From positions 1-63,988 of the forward strand of contig JAQWQJ010000046.1 of the NCBI GenBank assembly GCA_029244725.1: a stretch of 63,988 bases of DNA. The letters run 5' to 3'. Within the stretch, counting starts at the first letter, position 1. Each line of letters starts with the position of its first letter. A model generated the notes under the pieces. It did not search any database, was not told where the DNA came from, and saw only the letters and a list, made by a program, of their open reading frames with translations. Source of the DNA: Paracoccaceae bacterium (GTDB lineage Bacteria > Pseudomonadota > Alphaproteobacteria > Rhodobacterales > Rhodobacteraceae). Positions 53,694 through 62,787 of this stretch are shown piece after piece. The position numbers were made by a program, and so were the translations under genes.

Positions 53694-54779
53694 TTACGCT
53701 AAGGTCTCCATGGTTTTTACGCCGGCGATCCCTCCGACCACAATGAAGATAAAGGTGATCAGCGATCCTATAGCCAATGTTGAAAAACCCGTTAGAGCCT
53801 GACCAACTGTACATCCGAGCGCTAAAACACCACCGATACCCATAAGCGCCGCGCCGAACATGTTTCGAATTGAGTCCGATTGATCGGCGAATGTAGTTAA
53901 ATGCAATCGACCGCGGCTAAGTGCACCAATGAATCCGCCGATCATAGCGCCAGCCAACGTCACGACTCCGAAATTCGGCGCCCCAAGCGCGGTGTAACGC
54001 ATCAAATAGTCCAACGTATCCCCGGATGGACGCACATAGCTGAGCGAAATTAGCTGTGGGTTGTCGGCAAATTCGTCGTATGTCAGTCCGGTCAAAGCCC
54101 AGCCGGCGACTACACATAAACCAATCCCGATGCCTGCGATCATGTGATTGCCAGAGTTGCGGAAGTCCTTGTCCATGAAACAATAGACCAAGATGCCGCC
54201 TGCTATAACGATGATCGTCACAAGGTTAGCAATGTCCCAACCCAAACCGGTGATTGAGCTAACCAGTGAGCCGATCCGTTGGTCGTCCATACTTTCACTA
54301 AGGTCAGCGGTCATAGGTGTAAAAAGAGCGACGCGAAGAGGGCCAAGCAGACCGCCGATAGTCATGTAGCCAAACACGCCCGTGAACATTAGCACGACGA
54401 TTGATCGCAAATCGCCACCGCCAGCGCGAACTAGGTTTCTACTTACGCAACCGCCGGCAAAAACCATACCAAACCCAAACAATAAACCGCCAACGATATG
54501 GCCGCCCCAAGCGAGTGAAGTTGTTTGGTACATCGACATGTTCATGTCGGCTATCTCGCCTCGTTCAAGAAGCGCGACGCCAATAATCGCCGTGGCAGAC
54601 GCAAGAAGCCATGCGCGGAAACGTTTGTAGTCGCCGAATGATAGGATGTCTGAAATTGACCCCATAGTGCAGAAATTCGTGCGGTAAACGATAAAGCCAA
54701 ATACGATTCCGATGATCAAACCACCCCAGCCGATATACATCGCTGCGGACTCAATCATGGTTTCTTGAAGTGCCTCCAT
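53694..54779 (-). CDS. YeeE/YedE-family thiosulfate or sulfur-compound transporter
   Basis: A 361-residue inner-membrane protein with about nine membrane segments. The three conserved cysteine motifs of the family are visible: RTNFCTMGSIS (about residue 32), AGGCVSRNLVRAGGG (about 109) and LGCTVGQALTGFS near the C-terminus. In the thiosulfate channel TsuA/YeeE these cysteines relay thiosulfate across the membrane. It is transcribed towards the dsr-soe block. It fits as the importer of sulfur substrate, although selenium-linked YedE types also exist and the substrate is not certain. Confidence 0.9.
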   Translation of the reverse strand: MEALQETMIESAAMYIGWGGLIIGIVFGFIVYRTNFCTMGSISDILSFGDYKRFRAWLLASATAIIGVALLERGEIADMNMSMYQTTSLAWGGHIVGGLLFGFGMVFAGGCVSRNLVRAGGGDLRSIVVLMFTGVFGYMTIGGLLGPLRVALFTPMTADLSESMDDQRIGSLVSSITGLGWDIANLVTIIVIAGGILVYCFMDKDFRNSGNHMIAGIGIGLCVVAGWALTGLTYDEFADNPQLISLSYVRPSGDTLDYLMRYTALGAPNFGVVTLAGAMIGGFIGALSRGRLHLTTFADQSDSIRNMFGAALMGIGGVLALGCTVGQALTGFSTLAIGSLITFIFIVVGGIAGVKTMETLA

Positions 54780-54818
54780 TTTACTCTCCAGCTATTATTT
54801 CAGGAAAGGCTAGCACGC

Positions 54819-54834
54819 ATTCATATTCATGCAT
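54819..54834 (-). promoter_or_regulatory. near-match to the ATTC-N8-GAAT motif before the yeeE-like gene
   Basis: 54819-54834 reads ATTC-N8-GCAT, one base from the motif upstream of dsrE2. It lies 40-55 bases before the yeeE start codon. Too degenerate to stand alone. Confidence 0.25.
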
Positions 54835-54885
54835 AGGATTTCATTTTCGGATTAAACTGATAGCCTAATTCAGTAGCAAATAAAC

Positions 54886-56289
54886 CTATCTTCGATGGTT
54901 TAGCATCGTAAATGCGCGTCTATGACCCATGAAGGAATGTTCTTCTGAACGAATATTTTCTGCGCTTTCCGTTTTACGCATCAATCGTTCAGCCAGAATG
55001 AACGAGAATATGGCGACGAAAACGCCTCCGGTCATTTGACCGATTAGAACGCCAGCCGCGCCCCAAAGCTCTGCCCCGAAATATACGAACGGGAATATTC
55101 CTAGCGTATTTCGACCCCAGTTGACCCAAGTCGAATAAAATGGATGACCCAAGTTGTTGTACGATGCATTGCCAATAAAGATAATGCCGTTGAAGATCCA
55201 AGCGAGTGAGATTGGACCGCAAAACAGGAAGATTAACTCTCGTGAAGTGCCGGAGGCGTTGAACATGTCCGCTATGGGTGCGCGCAAAAGATAAAGTACA
55301 GCAACGACAGGGAACACATAGATAACAACCAAGATGATACTTCTATTGAAGGCCTCTCGCACGCGGGTAAACTGGCGGGCTCCAAAATTCTGACCGATGA
55401 TCGGCCCAATGGCACCAGACATGGCAAAAATCATCGCGAAAGCAATCGGCGTGACACGACCAATGATCGCCATTCCGGCGACCGCTTCTTCACCGAAGCT
55501 AGACGCCGCGCGTGTGACGTAAGCGCTGCCAATCGGCGTAGCAACGTTGGCAAGCATTGCGGGCAGGGCGATCGTTGCGATTGGCATAAAGTCGCGAATA
55601 ACGCCGCCAGAACGAAAGCTCGTCAGGCCGCCGAAGCGCGCAAATATGTACCACATTGCCACACCGGCCATAGCCAATCGCGAGATTGCAGATGCGATAG
55701 CTGCACCATCTAAACCCATGTCTAATCCGAAGATGAAAATGGGATCAAGAATCGCATTCACGACGCCAGCAATAAGTGTAACCCACATAGATTGCTTGGC
55801 CGCGCCATGACTGCGCAAAGCTGCAGAGGCAACAATACCAAGCATCAAGATCGGCATAGTCGGGACCAAATACTGAAGATACGAGATCGCCAGTTGTTGG
55901 GTGTTTCCTGTTGCTCCGACGAGCGATGTAAGGGTCTCAAGTTGCCAATAGATTAATGCGGCAATGACGACGGCAAACAGAAAGCCGATAATCAGCACAT
56001 GCGTCAGAACTTCTTTTGCGCGTTCTTCCGACCCTTCTCCGAGCGCCTTGGCTACCATTGCGCCGCCAGCGATTCCCAAACCAATGCTAAGCGACGTTGT
56101 CATGAACAAGATCGCGCCGGCAAATCCAACGGCAGCAGCAAGCTCATCAATGCCGAGCATTGAAATGAACAGCATGTCGACCAGATCGACGATGAATAGG
56201 GCAATGAAGCCAATCGACGCCGTGACCGACATCGTGACGATGTGCTTTGTCAGATTGCCGGTTAGAAATTTTGCCTGTTCATTGCTCAT
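54886..56289 (-). CDS. MATE-family multidrug/sodium antiporter
   Basis: A 467-residue transporter with twelve membrane segments, arranged as two similar halves (starts near 20 and 235). LVDMLFISMLGIDELAAAVGFA and SAALRSHGAAKQSMWVT are MATE-typical. Substrate unknown. Its ATG overlaps the stop of the antiporter gene (ATGA), indicating a two-gene operon. Confidence 0.9.
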   Translation of the reverse strand: MSNEQAKFLTGNLTKHIVTMSVTASIGFIALFIVDLVDMLFISMLGIDELAAAVGFAGAILFMTTSLSIGLGIAGGAMVAKALGEGSEERAKEVLTHVLIIGFLFAVVIAALIYWQLETLTSLVGATGNTQQLAISYLQYLVPTMPILMLGIVASAALRSHGAAKQSMWVTLIAGVVNAILDPIFIFGLDMGLDGAAIASAISRLAMAGVAMWYIFARFGGLTSFRSGGVIRDFMPIATIALPAMLANVATPIGSAYVTRAASSFGEEAVAGMAIIGRVTPIAFAMIFAMSGAIGPIIGQNFGARQFTRVREAFNRSIILVVIYVFPVVAVLYLLRAPIADMFNASGTSRELIFLFCGPISLAWIFNGIIFIGNASYNNLGHPFYSTWVNWGRNTLGIFPFVYFGAELWGAAGVLIGQMTGGVFVAIFSFILAERLMRKTESAENIRSEEHSFMGHRRAFTMLNHRR

Positions 56290-58163
56290 GCAGCGTCGCC
56301 CTTTAGGATGTGCTTAACACGCTCAGAAAGCTCTTTTTCCCATTCTTCAATTTGATCTACGACCATTGAGACGAATTGATCATTGTTCGCTAAATCGACG
56401 CCAGGTTCATAATGTTTTGCCAATGCGATCATTGAGCGACGATCAATCTCATTAAAGGCTTCCTTGGCCTGCTCAGCCTGATCCGTTGTGTAGCCAAGAG
56501 CTTCAAATGTAGATTTACCCATTCTTAGCGAGCTGTCGTAAGACTCGCGGATAATATCACGGCAGCCTGCGTTCCAGAGGTCATAAACATGGGTTCTATC
56601 AACGGCACGGGCGATGATGTGAACGCTCGGATGGTGATGCGCTACGTATTTGACAAGTTCAGTGATGCTGTCGCGATCGTCGATTGCGATCACAAGAACT
56701 TTCGCGTCATGAAGCCCCGCAGCGTGCAATAGGTCTGGGCGCGTTGCATCTCCGTAGTAAGCTTGAATGCGAAATTTCTTGAGCATGTCGAGTTGCTGTG
56801 AGCTGTAGTCAATCACGGTCGCGGGAACGCCCGTTCCGCGCAACATGCGGGCTACGATCCCGCCAACACGTCCGTGACCAGCAATTATGACGTGGTTTTG
56901 CTCGTCGATCGTGTCGGTTTCGCGCTCATCGCCTGAAATGAACTTTGGTGCTATGACACGGTCGTACAAGATAAACAAAGCTGGCGTCAGCAACATCGAC
57001 ATGGCGACGACCAACAATAGACGGTCGGCGAGCTCAGATGGAATGACCGCGTTGGCGACTGTGAATGACAACAAGACGAACCCAAATTCACCGGCCTGCG
57101 CTAGCCCGAGTGAGAACAGCCAACGATCAGACCCTCGGATTTTGAAGATGATGGCAAGGCACAGCAGAACCACGCTTTTCAGCACCATTAAGCCAATTGT
57201 CAGACCAAAGATGATCCAGACATTGTCGAACAACAGCGCAAAGTTGATGCCGGCGCCGACAGTCATAAAGAATAGTCCAAGCAACAGACCTTTGAACGGA
57301 TCAATGTCGCTTTCCAGTTCATGGCGATATTCGCTATTGGCCAAAACCACACCAGCCAAGAATGTTCCAAGGGCAGGGGAAAGACCCACGAGTGTCATCA
57401 AAAGAGCAATTCCAATGACGATCATCAACGCCGTCGCAACAAACAATTCGCGTAATTGTGCGTTGGCGACAAAGCGGAAGATCGGACCAGTTAAATAAGA
57501 ACCGATCAAATAGACGCCTAGAATTGCACCTAGTGTGACCAGTGCAACGCCCCAGCCGGGCATGCCATCCACCAACGATATTGAAGTACCGTGATCTTCC
57601 TCGGCACCGTGCGATGCTTCTGCGGCATGAGACAGTGCATCGGCAAGCTCTGGCATTGCCAGCAACGGAACAAGCGCCAGCATCGGGATAACGGCAATGT
57701 CTTGGAACAACAGAACCGAAAAGCTGGATTGGCCGCCATCGCTTTTCATTAAACCCTTTTCGCCCAATGTTTGCAGGACGATCGCTGTTGATGACAATGC
57801 CAACACAAGACCGACTGCCAGCGCCACAGTCCAAGGCTGCCCAAACGCCATCGTGATCCCTGCGACGGCCACGGTCGTCAAACCGACCTGGCCTCCACCT
57901 AGGCCTAAAAGCTTGTGCCGCATTGACCAAAGCAACTTTGGCTCAAGCTCAAGCCCGACAAGGAACAGCATCATAACCACGCCAAACTCTGCGAAGTGTT
58001 GAATTGAAATCACATCAACATGAAGCCACGCCAAAATAGGAGAAATCGCAATGCCTGCGATAAGAAATCCAAGAACAGACCCAAGGCCCAAGCGCGAGGC
58101 AATCGGAACGGCAATTACGCCTGCTGCCATGAATATAAATGCCAATAATAGGAAGTCGGTCAT
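56286..58163 (-). CDS. Kef-type monovalent cation:proton antiporter with TrkA-N domain
   Basis: A 625-residue CPA2-family protein. Residues 1-385 carry about 12 membrane segments; residues 415-530 form an NAD-binding RCK/TrkA-N domain (HVIIAGHGRVGGIVARML) that gates transport. It resembles KefB/KefC, which exchange K+ for H+ under electrophile stress. I do not assign kefB or kefC, as glutathione-binding residues cannot be checked. Operon with the MATE gene. Confidence 0.9.
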   Translation of the reverse strand: MTDFLLLAFIFMAAGVIAVPIASRLGLGSVLGFLIAGIAISPILAWLHVDVISIQHFAEFGVVMMLFLVGLELEPKLLWSMRHKLLGLGGGQVGLTTVAVAGITMAFGQPWTVALAVGLVLALSSTAIVLQTLGEKGLMKSDGGQSSFSVLLFQDIAVIPMLALVPLLAMPELADALSHAAEASHGAEEDHGTSISLVDGMPGWGVALVTLGAILGVYLIGSYLTGPIFRFVANAQLRELFVATALMIVIGIALLMTLVGLSPALGTFLAGVVLANSEYRHELESDIDPFKGLLLGLFFMTVGAGINFALLFDNVWIIFGLTIGLMVLKSVVLLCLAIIFKIRGSDRWLFSLGLAQAGEFGFVLLSFTVANAVIPSELADRLLLVVAMSMLLTPALFILYDRVIAPKFISGDERETDTIDEQNHVIIAGHGRVGGIVARMLRGTGVPATVIDYSSQQLDMLKKFRIQAYYGDATRPDLLHAAGLHDAKVLVIAIDDRDSITELVKYVAHHHPSVHIIARAVDRTHVYDLWNAGCRDIIRESYDSSLRMGKSTFEALGYTTDQAEQAKEAFNEIDRRSMIALAKHYEPGVDLANNDQFVSMVVDQIEEWEKELSERVKHILKGDAA

Positions 58164-58451
58164 GTCTCACCTGTCGTTTATGCGATCTCGTCATTCAGTC
58201 GGACGATATTAAGGAAAGAAACGCGGAATGAACATGCAGAACCTGCATTCAAAGTATGCGTTTGCTGCACATGTGCTGTGCGCAAAAATGAGAGGTATGC
58301 TCAATTGGGTTTGCAAATCGGCCAGGGCAGGCAAACACCGCATCAAAGCTTTGTGTGGAATTAACTTTGGATGGTCTGTAGAACTTCCTTGGGTGCCTTT
58401 CGTATTCACGAACCTGTTCGTAACAAAGACATTTTATTGGCGAGTATCAAA
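58164..58451. other. intergenic region, Kef antiporter / argE-like gene
   Basis: About 290 bases between divergent genes. It must hold both promoters. No recognisable operator, RNA gene or repeat was seen. Confidence 0.5.
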
Positions 58452-59603
58452 ATGGAGCAAACGTTAGAAATTCTCGATCGGTTGATCGCATTTGATACGG
58501 TCAGTTCAAAATCCAATCTCGCCATTATCGACTTTATCGAAAACTTTTTGATCGCGCGCGGGTTCGACGTGACACGCATTCCCGATGAAACTGGACAAAA
58601 GGCGGGTATTTACGCGGTTTTGGGTCCTAAAGAAGCGTCAGGCATAATGCTGTCAGCGCATACAGACGTGGTTCCCGTCGAGGGGCAGCTTTGGACAAGT
58701 GATCCTTTCAAACTAACGCGACTTGATGATCGGCTTTATGGCCGAGGGACGACGGACATGAAGGGGTACGTTGCTTCGGTCATGGCCTTGGCAGATCGCG
58801 CTTCAAAGCTCGTATTGAAAGAGCCTTTAAAAATCGTGCTCTCATACGACGAAGAAATCGGATGCGTCGGCATTAAACAGATGATCGACAGATTGACGCC
58901 GTTGATCGGTCTGCCTCGGGCATGTATTGTAGGCGAACCCACCGAGATGCAGGTCGCGGTTGGTCACAAAGGCAAGGCCGCGCTGCGCGCTACCTGCAAA
59001 GGTCAGGCAGGCCATTCCGCCTTGGCCCCTAAGTTTACAAACGCGTTGCATATCGCTGCAGAGTTCGTTCAGGAACTGCAGGCACTACAAACGGAACTAG
59101 CGCAAAACGGTGCAAGGGACCTAGCTTATGACATCCCATATTCAACTGTGCACGTTGGACAAATGTCCGGCGGCACCGCGTTGAATATTGTTCCGGATGC
59201 AGCAGAGATAACATTTGAATGTCGGCATCTGGTTGCCGACCGTCCCGAGGAGCTTGAGGAGCGCATTGCTGATGCCGCTGAGCGCGTAGCGGACCGACAT
59301 CGTTTGTTGTTTGATGGCGCTGATATTTCAATTGAAAAGTATAATTCTTATCCGGGATTGGACGTCGCAAGTGACGCGAGTATCGTGAACATTGCGCAAC
59401 GTCTCGCTGCCACCAATGAAACGACTAAGGTCGCATTTGGCACCGAGGCCGGTTACTTTGATGCGCTAGGTGTGCAAACGGTCGTCTGTGGTCCAGGCTC
59501 GATGGAGGGGCAGGGGCACAAAGCAGATGAATACATTGAGGTATCGCAATTGAATGCATGCGACGAAATGATGGACCGAATTTTGGCAGAGCTTCAGGGC
59601 TAG
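58452..59603 (+). CDS. argE: acetylornithine deacetylase (ArgE/DapE family, M20)
   Basis: A 383-residue zinc peptidase-like deacetylase. Metal ligands are visible in SAHTDVVPVEGQLWTSDP, GRGTTDMKGYVAS, SYDEEIGCVGIKQM and GEPTEMQ, with the late histidine in GQGHKADEYIE. The sequence best fits acetylornithine deacetylase in arginine synthesis. The ATG at 58452 is chosen; the open frame runs 27 codons further without homology. It is the last conserved chromosomal gene before the accessory region. Confidence 0.88.
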   Translation: MEQTLEILDRLIAFDTVSSKSNLAIIDFIENFLIARGFDVTRIPDETGQKAGIYAVLGPKEASGIMLSAHTDVVPVEGQLWTSDPFKLTRLDDRLYGRGTTDMKGYVASVMALADRASKLVLKEPLKIVLSYDEEIGCVGIKQMIDRLTPLIGLPRACIVGEPTEMQVAVGHKGKAALRATCKGQAGHSALAPKFTNALHIAAEFVQELQALQTELAQNGARDLAYDIPYSTVHVGQMSGGTALNIVPDAAEITFECRHLVADRPEELEERIADAAERVADRHRLLFDGADISIEKYNSYPGLDVASDASIVNIAQRLAATNETTKVAFGTEAGYFDALGVQTVVCGPGSMEGQGHKADEYIEVSQLNACDEMMDRILAELQG

Positions 59604-59636
59604 TGATGCCCAATACAATTAATCAATAAGTGAAAA

Positions 59637-59653
59637 TGGCGGAGAGACAGGGA
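59637..59653 (-). other. 17-nt copy of a tRNA-Ser 3' end, candidate att site
   Basis: On the minus strand the sequence is TCCCTGTCTCTCCGCCA, which is the T-arm 3' half, the acceptor strand and CCA of a tRNA-Ser. The rest of the tRNA is absent, as expected for the duplicated end left by a tRNA-integrating element. The CCA points left, so the restored tRNA should lie to the right beyond the window and the integrated DNA between. Confidence 0.6.
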
Positions 59654-60025
59654 CTCTGTTTAAAAGTATTAAAATGTTTAAATACAATAACTTAAAGTTA
59701 TAGATATTTTGTTTGTAGGTTCCAATTTAGGTTCCATTTCGTAGCATCAATTACAAGAGATTCCTCATCATCTGGAATAACAATGCTCTGCGTCCTTCAG
59801 ACGAGAGACATGTAATTATGGTCCAAGAGTTGCCTCTGGTTAGCCTCATTCTGCTAGATTTAGGTTGTTTTGGACTATTCCGTCGACCTAAGCAGTCTCT
59901 GATATATTAGAGGGCGTCCCCTTTCAGCACAGGGGGAGAGACTAACAAAAGAACGCCCTCAGAGTAGTCAACAGTTAGGTGTAATTATTACGCTGTCCTA
60001 AAGTCTTTGGATCACTGGCTGCAAA
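59654..60025. other. A+T-rich stretch without a gene, one hairpin
   Basis: No plausible gene. 59910-59917 and 59953-59960 form an 8-bp stem, and between them 59918-59922 and 59931-59935 form a second 5-bp stem, making a compact two-stem structure. Position at the end of the lipoprotein genes suggests a terminator region; a small RNA cannot be excluded. Confidence 0.35.
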
Positions 60026-60346
60026 CTAGGTTCCGTATTCAAAAGATCCTATTGCTCCATCGCTAAAGGTAACATTGGCAACCCCGCCCCTCATCGATGT
60101 CCTATTTGTTGTCAGGGTGCCTGTGCGACCGTCTTCACATGTGAATTCGGCTGTTTGAATTTTGCTTGTGCCCATTGGTGTGACACCTGAACATATATTG
60201 TTGCCGTCAGATAGCTCGAATTTCTGGACCGTAAAATAGCCTGTCCAACTTTGACCATCTGAAGTGCTACCTGAAATCGGTAGTGAGATAGTTGAGCATG
60301 CAGATAGTGCTACCGCAATGCCAACGCTGATAAGAATCTTTTTCAT
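60026..60346 (-). CDS. small lipoprotein, unknown function
   Basis: A 106-residue protein with a lipoprotein signal (KKILISVGIAVALSAC, lipobox LSAC with cysteine at 17). The mature part is a short beta-rich domain (SWTGYFTVQKFELSDG, FTCEDGRTGTLTTNRT) with two cysteines. I do not recognise a named family. It lies 11 bases after the next lipoprotein gene on the same strand, so both form an operon. Confidence 0.7.
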   Translation of the reverse strand: MKKILISVGIAVALSACSTISLPISGSTSDGQSWTGYFTVQKFELSDGNNICSGVTPMGTSKIQTAEFTCEDGRTGTLTTNRTSMRGGVANVTFSDGAIGSFEYGT

Positions 60347-60357
60347 CGAAATCCCTT

Positions 60358-60804
60358 TTAGTAGTTTGTCCCAGTACCCAAGTCACTTAAAAGTGCATAT
60401 CCTCTGTTGGTCATACAGCGATCAACAATTCTATTGGGTCCAAAGCGAGCTAATTCTGCATATTGCGCTGAGGCTGAGGCACCAGAGGCAGCGCCCGAGG
60501 CAGCCCCGTAAGCGACCCAATCGTTCTGATAACTGGAACCTGAACCGACTATCGCTCCAGCTATAGCACCTGATACAGCGCCAGCTACAAGGTTGGTCAT
60601 TGCTTCTTTTGAGGCTTGCTCGTCATAAGCAGCCTTTGCTTGTACAGCTATGCCTCGACATTGCACCAAATCGTCCTTGAAGCTGCCCATGTTAGTTTTG
60701 CTTGGATCAACAACAGGTGTGTAATCTGCAAGGTTTGAGTTGCAGCCCGCCAACAATAAAACGGAGGCTATAATAGATGGAAGTTTTGTAAACTTGGTGG
60801 ACAT
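60358..60804 (-). CDS. lipoprotein with glycine-zipper segment
   Basis: A 148-residue protein with lipobox LLAGC (cysteine at about 21). It has an alternating Gly/Ala stretch (VAGAVSGAIAGAIVGSGSS, about 73-92), a glycine-zipper motif able to insert in or pack against membranes, then a second Ala/Gly run and a terminal NRIVDRCMTNRGYALLSD. That last segment recurs in glycine-zipper outer-membrane lipoproteins. Function unknown. Confidence 0.75.
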   Translation of the reverse strand: MSTKFTKLPSIIASVLLLAGCNSNLADYTPVVDPSKTNMGSFKDDLVQCRGIAVQAKAAYDEQASKEAMTNLVAGAVSGAIAGAIVGSGSSYQNDWVAYGAASGAASGASASAQYAELARFGPNRIVDRCMTNRGYALLSDLGTGTNY

Positions 60805-60925
60805 TAAATGCTTAGTCTCAATTATTATGAGAATTCATGTTACATTAAAAAGACACGCAGCAAAAGTCAGAAATACCCTACCAAAAATTAATACGTGTAG
60901 CTCCAAATCCTACCGTGCCCGCAAA

Positions 60926-60994
60926 TAGGCGTTTGAGCTTGATGTTCCCATCTTCAATCGCTCTTAACTTTGCGACATCAGACAACTCCACAGC
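60926..60994 (-). pseudogene. remnant of an IS3-family OrfA
   Basis: On the minus strand about 23 codons read VELSDVAKLRAIEDGNIKL, resembling the coiled-coil end of IS3/IS911 OrfA proteins (LRALEDENxKLKRL). No start, HTH or OrfB follows. The flank contains a run of nine C. It is a short decayed relic; confidence is moderate because the match is short. Confidence 0.45.
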
Positions 60995-61285
60995 CCCCCC
61001 CCACTGCCAAACGCTGGGTAATTTACAGCCACATCTTTAAGCAGATGGGTTGTTCAAAGGTATCGTAGAAGGCCTCTCAGGCCCTATATAGCCGAACCCT
61101 TCCAGCCTAAGTCTATCCTCACAAAGGCCCTCTAGAGAGGCTCTCTGTGGCTCTGGTAAGGCGTTGCCAGTTGCAGCTCTTCTATTGAGATGGATCAGTG
61201 CGCAGGATCTTATCTGACTGGTAGTATTCCGTACTTGCAGGATGGCTTTGGCTTCTCGAACATGCCCTGAGCAATAAGGACCCCA

Positions 61286-61459
61286 ATGGCAACATTCGAC
61301 CAGTTTGTAACTTCACTTGAGGCTGAGTTTGGCGAGACAGGTAAGGGCAAACCCTTTGAGGTCTTCTGCAAGTGGTTCCTTGAGAACGACCCTGAGTGGT
61401 CCAAACCACCGATAAGCCACGAGTGCTTCATAAGCAACAAAACCCATGCGGTCAGTTAA
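61286..61459 (+). pseudogene. 5' fragment of a large restriction/helicase protein
   Basis: The ATG follows ATAAGGA and the frame gives 57 residues starting ATFDQFVTSLEAEFG and KPFEVFCKWFLENDPEWS. That is the N-terminus of large DEAD-helicase proteins with an N-terminal restriction-like domain and C-terminal HA domains. The homology stops after about 40 residues and the frame ends shortly after. It matches the C-terminal fragment at about 62500, so both are ends of one broken gene. Confidence 0.6.
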
Positions 61460-61560
61460 AAGACATTAGAGACTGGAGTTATTCGGAATTTCCAGTGGCC
61501 AACATTATTGGTACAACTTATTGGCAAAAGGAATTTCAAGCCTAAAAACATTGTTCCCGA

Positions 61561-62340
61561 TCAGCAGCTCAAGTGCGAATTTAGATTGCCTTTTGGGAAA
61601 TCGGTGCGTCGAGGAAACAAATCTAAGCCGCTACGAAGTTCGACTTCACGAAGTGTAACGATTTGGTCGCAATAGTCTGCCTTGCGCTCTAACCCTTGAT
61701 CGAAGATGAACGCTGTCAAATTGCCGTTTCGACTCGCTACGACTTTCCAGTAGGCCGTCGGAACTAAATGAGACTCATCCGCTTTGGGAAGCACCATGGA
61801 ATTGTTCCCATCGTAAAGTAGTCCTGTCAAAATGTATGCTTGACCAGCGGCATAAGCATAATCACGGACAACGGCTTCAAGGTTCTTCCAAGATCCTTGA
61901 TTGAGCGGTTTTCTTTGCGGAGTAATGTTTGAAAGATAGTTAGTTTCTCTCCAAAACACTGTTCCTGCAAAGCTTGCCAGCGGTGCCTGATGCCCTCGGT
62001 CCACATCTAGATTAGCACTCGCACTTTTGTAATCGTTTGGCTCAAGTGTTTCATCATCTTCAAGGTAAGGGTCAGCCTTCCAAGTTCTGTTGAGGGAATC
62101 TGATGTTCCAATTGTCTGTGATGTAACAAGATATGCAACCCAGTCCGCGAACTTTGTTACATTATTAGATGACAAAGCAAACAAATGAGACACGACGAGA
62201 TCGTTGGTTTCCGTCGCACCTTCTGGGCAGCCTTCCAGACAATGTACGATGTGTACTTCTTGAGCAATTGCTGCGTGTTTGATCAGCAGTAAGTGTAGCA
62301 GCAATAATGCTGAAATTAGTTTTCTAAACCGTTTCATCAT
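61561..62340 (-). CDS. secreted DNA/RNA non-specific endonuclease
   Basis: A 259-residue protein of the Endonuclease_NS family (Serratia nuclease, NucA). A signal peptide (about residues 1-26, LISALLLLHLLLIKHAAIAQ) precedes the catalytic DRGH motif in LDVDRGHQAPLASF, and the metal-binding asparagine is in NYLSNITPQ, followed by LNQGSWKNLE. It should degrade nucleic acids outside the cytoplasm. It is in reverse orientation between the two ends of a broken helicase gene and has no visible immunity partner. Confidence 0.88.
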   Translation of the reverse strand: MMKRFRKLISALLLLHLLLIKHAAIAQEVHIVHCLEGCPEGATETNDLVVSHLFALSSNNVTKFADWVAYLVTSQTIGTSDSLNRTWKADPYLEDDETLEPNDYKSASANLDVDRGHQAPLASFAGTVFWRETNYLSNITPQRKPLNQGSWKNLEAVVRDYAYAAGQAYILTGLLYDGNNSMVLPKADESHLVPTAYWKVVASRNGNLTAFIFDQGLERKADYCDQIVTLREVELRSGLDLFPRRTDFPKGNLNSHLSC

Positions 62341-62500
62341 TTGATTCCTGAGTTAAGATTTGGCCATTGGACTTGCAAAGGTTGAGTATTACAGTCTGAG
62401 ATTTTGATGCGAGAGACTGTCTCGGCTCAAGAGAAACCGACTTAAAATCTTATAGACAATTACTTAGGCTCCTTTGCGAATGACTTGTCTGAAGAATTTA

Positions 62501-62787
62501 TCTTTGGCGCATAACCAAAGCGAATGGCCAACTATTAACTGAGAGAGTTCAAAGGCTGAAGGCTCTTAGCTTTGTCTGGGATACTTTAGAGCAGGCTTGG
62601 GAGGAAGGCTTCAGCAACCTCAAGTTCTACCAAGCTAGAGAGAATGACTGCTTGGTTCCAGCGCGCCACAAAGAAGACGGTTAGCCACCAAAGAAGAGCT
62701 CAAGCCAAGGGCAAGCTTTCAAAGGACAGACAGGAAAAACTAGAAGCAATTGGTTTTATTTGGGATGCCGCGAAAGGCAAACCCTAA
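62501..62787 (+). pseudogene. 3' fragment of the helicase: HA domain remnants
   Basis: Two Helicase-Associated (HA) domain repeats can be read: LTERVQRLKALSFVWDTLEQ with FYQARENDCLVPARHKEDG, then in another frame VSHQRRAQAKGKLSKDRQEK and LEAIGFIWDAAKGKP and a stop. The change of frame lies at about 62685 where roughly six residues (the FxLGTW part of the repeat) are missing. The frame is closed by TAA at 62785-62787, which overlaps the ATG of the next gene. Confidence 0.65.

Noticed and set aside
59637-59700. A complete tRNA-Ser gene
   Set aside because: Only the 3' 17 nt match; D-arm and anticodon arm are absent.
60994-61002. Run of nine C
   Set aside because: Homopolymer without a coding frame around it; likely neutral or a sequencing hotspot rather than a phase-variation site.
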